Below are positions 58,398-64,000 of a DNA stretch of 64,000 nt, piece after piece. The notes beneath the pieces were generated by a model. That model searched no databases and was not told the origin of the DNA. It worked only from the letters and a program-made list of their open reading frames with translations. Origin of the DNA: Ehrlichia chaffeensis str. Arkansas (GTDB taxonomy: Bacteria > Pseudomonadota > Alphaproteobacteria > Rickettsiales > Anaplasmataceae). Both the position numbers and the translations under genes were made by a program. The DNA lies in NCBI RefSeq assembly GCF_000013145.1, contig NC_007799.1:1-64000 (forward strand). The letters run 5' to 3'. Positions within the stretch are counted from its first letter, which is position 1. Every line of letters begins with the position of its first letter.

Positions 58398-59026
58398 TAT
58401 TATAGCTATATGTTTGCATTTGATGCTTATTTTAGAAAAGTTTAGATGTAATTTTTTGAAGATGTGGAGTATCTCTCATTCCTTAAATAGGTGAAATGAC
58501 GGAATAAGTTTTCAATTATCTGAAATGTATAATCCTGAATATTACGGACTTATAAGAAGAGGTTGGAGTAAAATTTTCAACTATGAAAACATAGTTCCTT
58601 AAATGTTTAAAGATTTATAAGAGTTTTTAATATTATAGCTATATGTTTGCATTTGATGCTTATTTTAGAAAAGTTTAGATGTAATTTTTTGAAGATGTGG
58701 AGTATCTCTCATTCCTTAAATAGGTGAAATGATGGAATAAATTTTCAATTATCTGAAATATATAAATCCTGAATATTGCGGACTTATAGGAAGAAATAGG
58801 AGTAAAATTTTTAACTGTTGAAAACATAGTTCCTTAAATATTTAAAGCTTTGTAAGAGTTTTTAGTATTATAGCTATATGTTTGTATTTGATGCTTATTT
58901 TAAAAAAGTTTAGATGTAATTTTTTAAAGGTGTGGTAGTATCTCTCATTCCTTAATAGGTGAAATGACGGAATAAATTTTTAATTACCTGAAATATATAA
59001 TCCTGAATGTTACAAACTTATAAGAG
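58326..59026 (+). repeat. Three tandem 233-bp copies of the NDUFA9-like gene 3' end and flank
   Basis: Units start at 58326, 58559 and 58793 (spacing 233 and 234 bp). The first includes the last 72 bases of the gene and its stop codon; the next two are degenerate copies in the spacer. All share GAAAACATAGTTCCT, ATTATAGCTATATGTTTG, and TCTCTCATTCCTTAA. The copies have small indels that break the old frame, so they are non-coding. The remaining spacer to dksA (59027-59129) holds nothing I recognise. Confidence 0.93.
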
Positions 59027-59129
59027 TTGTTTTATTTTATAAATACTAGTTTTTGCTTAGCTTTCATCAATAGTTTGTAGTCCGCAACTTAATGTTATTA
59101 CTATATAAGTTACGATAGTATACCTATGT

Positions 59130-59588
59130 TTAATTATCATTTAAAAAATTATTATTATAATCATTTTCTTGATCATTACTGTAAAGTTTTTGTTGTTTTT
59201 CTCTCCTTTCCTGTTCTTCTATGGAGTATAATGTTATTGGATTTGCTTCAAGTCTTGCGATGCCGATCTTTTCTCCTGTTTCCTCACAATAACCATATAA
59301 TCCATCATCTATTCTTTGTATAGCTTTGTTTATCTCTATTATTAATGCTTCATTTCTTTTCCTAGTATTTAAAATTAGCACGATATTGTGTTCTTTTGTT
59401 GCCATATCTGTTAAGTCTGCATCAGCTTGTGGACGTAGTAATTCCGTAGCTAGTTCTTCAGATTCTTTTTGTAGTACTTCTCGCCATTTAATCAGTTTTT
59501 GTCTGAAGTATTCTAATTGTTTATGATTCATGTAATTGCTATCATCTTCATCTTCAGGAAATGCGGTATTATGGTTTTTTTTCAACAT
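59130..59588 (-). CDS. dksA: RNA polymerase-binding transcription factor DksA
   Basis: DksA binds the RNA polymerase secondary channel and tunes rRNA and amino-acid promoters, with ppGpp where it is made. The 152-residue protein has the N-terminal helix (YFRQKLIKWREVLQKES), the coiled-coil tip DLTDMA that retains the functional Asp and Ala, and a C-terminal zinc-finger fold in which only one Cys remains (YCEETGEKIGIARLEANP). The other three Cys positions are Thr, Ser and Glu-like. Single-Cys DksA proteins are known to function in alphaproteobacteria. A low-complexity Asn/Asp tail ends the protein. Confidence 0.93.
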   Translation of the reverse strand: MLKKNHNTAFPEDEDDSNYMNHKQLEYFRQKLIKWREVLQKESEELATELLRPQADADLTDMATKEHNIVLILNTRKRNEALIIEINKAIQRIDDGLYGYCEETGEKIGIARLEANPITLYSIEEQERREKQQKLYSNDQENDYNNNFLNDN

Positions 59589-59700
59589 TTGTATTCCTTA
59601 TTTGTGATACAACTAAAATAATAATTTAAATATAGTTGATTAAGAATTCGTGTATGATATGTGATATAATGACGATGTTTTTATCAGTTGTGGGCTGAGT

Positions 59701-60363
59701 ATGGGCAATAGTAGTGCATTAATGTATGAATTAAAGTTATCGATGAGTAGGAAAGGTAATCTTTTAAATGCAATTATTCTTTTTATATTAATAATTAGTA
59801 CAGCATTGTTTACTATGAAAAATGTTGAAATAATAAAAGTACTTCCAACTATTTTATGGATTTGTAGTATTTCTGCTGTACATATGTCTATGTGTCATTT
59901 ATTTGAAAATGACTATGCTAATGGCTCTTTAGAGCAAATGTTGATACAGGAAAGTATGGTAGAGTTGATAATATTTTTTAAGATTTTATCGCATTGGATT
60001 TGTGTAGGAATACCAGTAAGTATTATTTCTATGTTTATAGATTTTATAATTCTGGAAAGTAACATATATACTACTCTAGGATTAGGGTTGTCTCTAGGAA
60101 TTAGCTTGCTAGTAATTAGCTTTATATCAGCTGTAGGTGAAGCGTTAGTATTGGGTAGAGGTAGTGGCATAATAATAGCTCAGATTTTGACATTACCTAT
60201 TATGATACCGGTGTTAGTATATTTTAGTCTTGTATTTGATAGTATAATAAATGGTGTATACAGAGAAAATTTAATGTTGCTTGGATTAATTATTGCTGGG
60301 GTAGTTCCTATTAGTGTGATATTTGTATCATTTGCAATTAGAGTTGCTGTTGAATATGATTAG
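59701..60363 (+). CDS. ccmB: Heme exporter protein CcmB
   Basis: CcmB is the membrane subunit of the CcmABC complex that handles heme for cytochrome c maturation. The 220-residue protein has about six hydrophobic helices and the family stretch DYANGSLEQMLIQ near residue 77, then LLVISFISAVGEALVLGRGSG and LPIMIPVLVYFS. Length is normal. Its last 50 bp are partly copied in the spacer behind it (60467-60511). Other ccm genes are not in the window. Confidence 0.94.
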   Translation: MGNSSALMYELKLSMSRKGNLLNAIILFILIISTALFTMKNVEIIKVLPTILWICSISAVHMSMCHLFENDYANGSLEQMLIQESMVELIIFFKILSHWICVGIPVSIISMFIDFIILESNIYTTLGLGLSLGISLLVISFISAVGEALVLGRGSGIIIAQILTLPIMIPVLVYFSLVFDSIINGVYRENLMLLGLIIAGVVPISVIFVSFAIRVAVEYD

Positions 60364-60466
60364 CTATACGAAATATTTTTTGATGTTTGATTTTATATTT
60401 AACAATTTGAAAAATAGTATGCGCTAGGAAGATTTTAGTTACTTGAATTAATATGTTAGTTAATTA

Positions 60467-60511
60467 CTGTTAGTGTGATATTTGTAGTTAGACTGTCTGT
60501 TGAGTATGATT
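60467..60511 (+). repeat. Degenerate copy of the ccmB 3' end
   Basis: This 45-bp stretch matches 60308-60361, the last codons of ccmB, with a roughly 10-bp internal deletion: both share TTAGTGTGATATTTGTA and then CTGTTGA-TATGATT. It ends in the -35 element of the tRNA-Val promoter. Confidence 0.82.
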
Positions 60512-60537
60512 GACTTTTACAATATATTACTTATTAT
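60510..60537 (+). promoter_or_regulatory. Sigma-70-type promoter of tRNA-Val
   Basis: TTGACT (60510-60515), a 16-bp spacer and TATTAT (60532-60537) put the start at about 60545, three bases before the tRNA. The -35 begins in the duplicated ccmB tail. Confidence 0.6.
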
Positions 60538-60547
60538 GTTAACTTGC

Positions 60548-60621
60548 GGGTAATTAGCTCATTTGGTTAGAGCACTTGCTTGACGTGCAAGAGGTGACTG
60601 GTTCGAATCCAGTATTGCCCA
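60548..60621 (+). tRNA. tRNA-Val (GAC)
   Basis: The acceptor stem pairs GGGTAAT with ATTGCCC (one G-T pair). The D arm is GCTC...GAGC, the anticodon stem CTTGC/GCAAG encloses TTGACGT giving GAC, and the T arm has GGTTCGAATCC. The discriminator base is A. The following bases are CTG, so the CCA end is not encoded, unlike the other three tRNAs in this window. Confidence 0.95.
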
Positions 60622-60647
60622 CTGGTCTGACGTAATTTGGTTATAAA

Positions 60648-61568
60648 ATGTCGCTTATTCATAAAAATAAGCCTTCCAACCATGAAAATAAGCTAATATA
60701 TGCTATTTTTATTATTATCATTACGATGGTTGTAGAAGTAGTTGGGGGGATAATATCAAATTCTTTGGCATTGCTTTCAGATGCTGGACATATGTTTACT
60801 GATTTTATTTCTTTGTTATTAAGTTGGTTAGCATATAAAGTTGCTATGAAAAAATCAGATTCATGTCGTTCCTATGGTTATCATAGATTTCAAGTTGTTG
60901 CTGCTTTTATTAATGGACTCACTTTGTTTGGTATAGCCATTTTAATTATCTTGGAGTCGATAAAGCGCTTTTTTTCTCCAGAAGAAGTTTGCTGGGAAAT
61001 TATGATGTCTGTTGCAATATTAGGATTGATAGCAAATGTTGTATCATTTTTTCTACTGTATAGAAAAAATGAGAGTAATTTGAACCTTAAAAGTGCAGTT
61101 CTGCATGTTGTTGGTGACTTGTTAGGGTCAGTTGCAGCGATTGTTGCTTCTGTTGTGATTATGTTTACTTCATGGCAGATAGTGGATCCTCTTTTATCAG
61201 TATTTGTCAGTATTATAATACTTGGTGGTGCATATAGGATTATTAAGAATTCTGGTCACATTTTACTTGAAGGTACTCCAGATAATATAGATCCGGATAA
61301 GATTAGAAAAACTGTTTCTGAAAACATTGCTGAAGTTTTGGATATACATCATATTCATATTTGGTCATTAACTACAGATCATCCAATTATGACAATGCAT
61401 GTTAAACTTGATAAGGCAGCTGTAACTGATAATTTAAAGTATAGTCAAGTATTAGTATCTATCAAAAAATTACTGAGCAGAGATTTTGGTATTATTCATG
61501 TTACTATTGAAGCTGAATACGATAATTGTGCTGATGATAGTGTTATGATTAAGACAGCTCATAATTAA
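60648..61568 (+). CDS. Cation diffusion facilitator family transporter
   Basis: The 306-residue protein is a CDF/ZitB-like exporter that swaps divalent metal (usually zinc) for protons. It has about six membrane helices, the first metal-site motif SDAGHMFTD (Asp45, His48, Asp52) and the second HVVGDLLGS, and a C-terminal cytoplasmic ferredoxin-like domain with DIHHIHIWSL. Both site motifs are of the HxxxD type, which favours zinc. It begins 26 bp after tRNA-Val, and the two could share a transcript. Confidence 0.92.
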   Translation: MSLIHKNKPSNHENKLIYAIFIIIITMVVEVVGGIISNSLALLSDAGHMFTDFISLLLSWLAYKVAMKKSDSCRSYGYHRFQVVAAFINGLTLFGIAILIILESIKRFFSPEEVCWEIMMSVAILGLIANVVSFFLLYRKNESNLNLKSAVLHVVGDLLGSVAAIVASVVIMFTSWQIVDPLLSVFVSIIILGGAYRIIKNSGHILLEGTPDNIDPDKIRKTVSENIAEVLDIHHIHIWSLTTDHPIMTMHVKLDKAAVTDNLKYSQVLVSIKKLLSRDFGIIHVTIEAEYDNCADDSVMIKTAHN

Positions 61569-61871
61569 ATTAACAGTATGGACTGTAATTAAGTGACTAA
61601 CAATTATTTGATAGGTTAGTATCTTTATTATGTTTTTCTTGATTGAGATCTTTAAAATGTTAAACGGTGGTAATGTCACATCGTATAGCATAATATGAAA
61701 AAGTCAATGGTATTAAATGTATATTTATTAATTTATGTTATAGATATAGCCTGTAAAATCATGAGAACTTGATATTTTATAGAGTATTCATTGTAAATGG
61801 TGATGTGTATTATGCATTATCGTTCACAGTAAGATGAGCAGCCTATTATATAGTATAAGTAAGTAAATAAA
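61569..61871. other. Spacer between cation transporter and MlaC-like gene
   Basis: This 303-bp spacer lies between two plus-strand genes. It is AT-rich with no coding frame, RNA motif, repeat or clear promoter that I recognise. Confidence 0.5.
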
Positions 61872-62501
61872 ATGATTAATAGTTATATTTGTAGGTTATT
61901 TGTTATTAGTTTGCTTTTTTTGTTTAACAATGCTTTTGCCTATGATGCTACTGAAGCATGTAGAGAGCATGTTAGGCCATGTTATTTTATTGTTGCATTA
62001 AAAAATCAAGTTGAAATTACTGTTAGAGACATAAAAGATAAAGCTAAAATGTATGCCGGTATTCAATCCATAGTTGATAGGGTACTTAATATAAAAGATA
62101 TTTCTAGATTTGTTTTAGGATCGTATTGGAATACTATGTCTGCTGATGAACAAGAAAAGTTTATTAGTGAATACAGTAAATATATTAAACGAATGTATAG
62201 CAAACAGCTATGCAAGTATTCTGTTTATGATATGAATATTTTGTCTATTAAGAGTCCAAAAGCAGATCATTACTTAATTAATACTCGGTTATCACATGAG
62301 AAAGATGTCAATAATTTTTTGATGGTTGAGTTTAAGTTAATTAATACTGGTAATGGATTTCTGTTGTCTGATATAAAAATTAATAGTGCAATTAGTTTTT
62401 CTATTACTCAACGTTCTATGATTAAGAATATGATAAGTAAACAGGGTATTGATGGAATGATATCTTATTTCCAATTAGAAAATGCTTCTGCTAAATATTA
62501 A
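61872..62501 (+). CDS. MlaC-like periplasmic phospholipid-binding protein
   Basis: The 209-residue protein has a signal peptide (hydrophobic to about residue 22, likely cut after NAFA) and a MlaC/Ttg2D domain with the family KDISRFVLGSYWNTMSADEQEKFISEY region written here as DISRFVLGSYW and EQEKFISEYSKYI, and a late GFLLSDIKI strand. MlaC carries phospholipids between the MlaFEDB inner-membrane complex and the outer membrane. The other mla genes are not in this window. A Cys pair in the mature N-terminus could form a disulfide. Confidence 0.88.
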   Translation: MINSYICRLFVISLLFLFNNAFAYDATEACREHVRPCYFIVALKNQVEITVRDIKDKAKMYAGIQSIVDRVLNIKDISRFVLGSYWNTMSADEQEKFISEYSKYIKRMYSKQLCKYSVYDMNILSIKSPKADHYLINTRLSHEKDVNNFLMVEFKLINTGNGFLLSDIKINSAISFSITQRSMIKNMISKQGIDGMISYFQLENASAKY

Positions 62502-62981
62502 TCTTGTGAATATCTAAGTTAAAGAAAGTTTTTGTATTCAATACAGATTATCATTTCTACGATTGTGGTTATTTGTTGTTTTAACTTTTCAAGTGATAAT
62601 TTATGTTGTTGTACTCAAGATACTGTATTAAATATTGGTTTTGCTCTGTTGTAATGTAAGTGTCATAAATAGAGGCATTTTTATTAGACCAGGGTTTTGT
62701 TATGTCTACAACTAAAACTGTGGCTTAGGGTGAATACATTGTAAGGTCGTTTATATTTTTTGGGATGGTATAAACCCATTATAAAATATGCTAACCTGTT
62801 CGTTAGATATTCAATATAACTGCGATTTTTTAATTAAGAGCATACACACGGAGTGCAAAGCATTGTACTACACTCTTATGAGGATACCTTAAGGAAAATT
62901 AGTGAGCCTTTGTAGGAAAATAGATACTACAAAAACCTACTACTGTGAATAAAAAAGTACTGCGTTTTAATGAAGTAAATT
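62502..62981. other. Convergent spacer before rpsT, with possible structured RNA
   Basis: This 480-bp region has no coding frame of note. Its right half (about 62780-62950) is less AT-rich and holds several small stems: GAGTG/CACTC (62851-62875), CCTTAAGG (62887-62894) and TTTGTAG/CTACAAA (62910-62933). I could not match it to tmRNA, RNase P RNA or 6S RNA. Confidence 0.4.
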
Positions 62982-63269
62982 CTATACAGCTTTTGCCTGC
63001 TGTTGTAAATCAAATGCTTTTAACTTTAAAGCCATGCGACTAATTTTTCTTGCTGCAGTATTTCTGTGTATAATTTTTTTGTTAACACACTTGTGTAAAT
63101 TTGACTCAGCCTTTTTAAAGGTTTCAATCATTAGCTCTTTGTTCCCTGCAGCTAAGGCAGCCATAAATTTTTTTACGTAGTTATGTGCTCTGCTTTTCCG
63201 CATGCGATTGACCATAGTGCGTTTCTTTATTACTTTAATCATCTTTTTAGCACTTGGGTGATTTGCCAT
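62982..63269 (-). CDS. rpsT: 30S ribosomal protein S20
   Basis: S20 binds 16S rRNA early in 30S assembly. I start it at 63269 so that it begins MANHPSAKKMIK, the universal S20 N-terminus (95 residues); nine upstream in-frame residues are not conserved. It is basic and helical, with RNRMRKSRAHNYVKKF-like VNRMRKSRAHNYVKK and IHRNTAARKISRM near the end. It is a single minus-strand gene, as in many bacteria, where it is often autoregulated. Confidence 0.95.
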   Translation of the reverse strand: MANHPSAKKMIKVIKKRTMVNRMRKSRAHNYVKKFMAALAAGNKELMIETFKKAESNLHKCVNKKIIHRNTAARKISRMALKLKAFDLQQQAKAV

Positions 63270-63476
63270 ATTTAAATAACCTATCTTATCCTTCACTATA
63301 TAACTCTATAAGTAAATTTTAATCAATGCAAGAGCTTTTATATATTTGTGATGATTTAGCAAGTTAAAGAAGACAGTAATGTTTAAATGTTATGCTGCTG
63401 TTTATAATATGCTTAACTTCCTGCAAACGATACATTAACATAATTCAGAAAATGTTTAGAAATAAGGTTTCGTGCT

Positions 63477-64000
63477 TTACTTTAAAGCTTCTTTAATTAG
63501 TAAGTTGCTTGCTGTTGAAATTCTTGTTTCAAGTTCATTTGTAAATTCTTGTTTTGTTAGTCCAGGATAAATAGGAGCTAAAATTTGTAAAATAGCTTTT
63601 CCAGGTCTTTTTTTAGCGGGAAAAATACTAGCTGGCCAAAATAAACCAGTATTAACTGCTATTGGTACTACGGGAATTGATAACTTATTATACATGGCTG
63701 CGATACCTGGTTTTATAGTTACTTTTTCTCCTGGTATTATTCTTGAACCTTGAGGAAAAATTATGACAGTTCTACCTTCTTGAACACGTAAACTTGTTGC
63801 TGCTAATATGTGTTTCAGAGCTTGAACTTTTTGTTTACGGTCAATAAATATCATTTTTAGTAGCATAAAGTATATACCAAAAATTGGAAAATGCTTTAGC
63901 TCTTTCTTGAGAATGTATACTGGGTCTTTAAATATAGTGAATAGTATTAACGTTTCTAGAGGAGACTGATGCTCTGATGCGATGATATATGGGGAATTGT
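63477..64000 (-). CDS. plsC: 1-acyl-sn-glycerol-3-phosphate acyltransferase, partial (5' end beyond window)
   Basis: This is the C-terminal part of a PlsC-type acyltransferase that makes phosphatidic acid. Reading upstream of the Met at 63866, the frame stays open to the window edge and includes the catalytic motif as ASEHQSPLET, an HxxxxE variant of HxxxxD. It continues with the substrate-binding FPQGSRIIPG and VVPIAVNTG. At least 174 residues are visible. Thus 63866 is an internal Met and the real start lies past 64000. With plsY at 23.9 kb it completes the first two acylation steps of phospholipid synthesis. Confidence 0.9.
   Translation of the reverse strand, partial: NSPYIIASEHQSPLETLILFTIFKDPVYILKKELKHFPIFGIYFMLLKMIFIDRKQKVQALKHILAATSLRVQEGRTVIIFPQGSRIIPGEKVTIKPGIAAMYNKLSIPVVPIAVNTGLFWPASIFPAKKRPGKAILQILAPIYPGLTKQEFTNELETRISTASNLLIKEALK

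Noticed and set aside
63477..63866. plsC as a complete 129-residue protein
   Set aside because: The frame continues upstream to the window edge and includes the catalytic HQSPLE motif, so the gene is longer and cut by the window.
1..64000. CRISPR array
   Set aside because: The three tandem arrays (trp120, 35.5 kb, 58.3 kb) are head-to-tail copies without unique spacers, and no cas genes are present.

Overview
The window is a very AT-rich alphaproteobacterial chromosome segment from an obligate intracellular Rickettsiales. It is almost certainly Ehrlichia chaffeensis. The strongest species marker is the gene at 33455-35101, which encodes a 548-residue acidic protein with four 80-residue tandem repeats and matches the E. 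chaffeensis TRP120 (gp120) effector and immunodominant antigen. A virB8-virB9-virB10-virB11-virD4 cluster behind ribA, very long A/T-rich spacers and many spacer tandem repeats fit the genus. I see no IS element, CRISPR array, restriction system or complete prophage.

Left arm (1-27 kb). Housekeeping genes dominate: parB, rimM-trmD-rplS, a CinA/PncC protein, thrS-infC, a minus-strand run of a membrane protein, a Bax-inhibitor-1 protein and tsaE, gap, elbB, proC, the 4.5S SRP RNA gene followed by dnaX-ybaB-asd, metK, tRNA-Arg, a UbiH-type hydroxylase, tRNA-Gln, glyQS, dnaJ, nadC, plsY, ruvC, a cytochrome oxidase subunit III gene and hemE. The spacer between hemE and a tlyC/CBS-domain gene (26939-27361) has a cluster of DnaA boxes and is the likely replication origin. 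The + strand is A/C-rich to its left and G/T-rich to its right, as expected if leading and lagging strands switch there.

Middle (27-43 kb). Next to the origin are two gene-transfer-agent-type head genes (HK97 prohead protease and portal), then bioC and nadA. A 533-bp chimeric pseudogene follows: a second copy of part of the portal gene with a piece of the gap gene spliced into it. Then come fdxA, trp120 with a strong terminator, a 525-bp array of 86-89 bp repeats, and the minus-strand virB8-virD4 operon with ribA and tRNA-Leu upstream. The VirD4 coupling protein carries a long acidic C-terminal tail.

Right arm (43-64 kb). Genes are sparser and spacers reach 700 bp. They include a TPR-methyltransferase, dapF, pgk, xseA, a zinc-ribbon protein, dapD, mnmE, a stand-alone coaC, recG, an NDUFA9-like protein whose 3' end has been triplicated downstream, dksA with a reduced zinc finger, ccmB, tRNA-Val, a cation-efflux transporter, an MlaC-like lipid-binding protein, rpsT and the 3' part of a plsC-type acyltransferase cut by the window end.

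Together the genes show NAD synthesis (nadA, nadC), the lysine/diaminopimelate route (asd, dapD, dapF), riboflavin, biotin, heme and CoA steps, translation, DNA repair and type IV secretion. The most unusual features are the gap/portal chimera and three separate cases of gene tails or spacers copied locally (ccmB tail, NDUFA9-like tail, 35.5-36.0 kb array).
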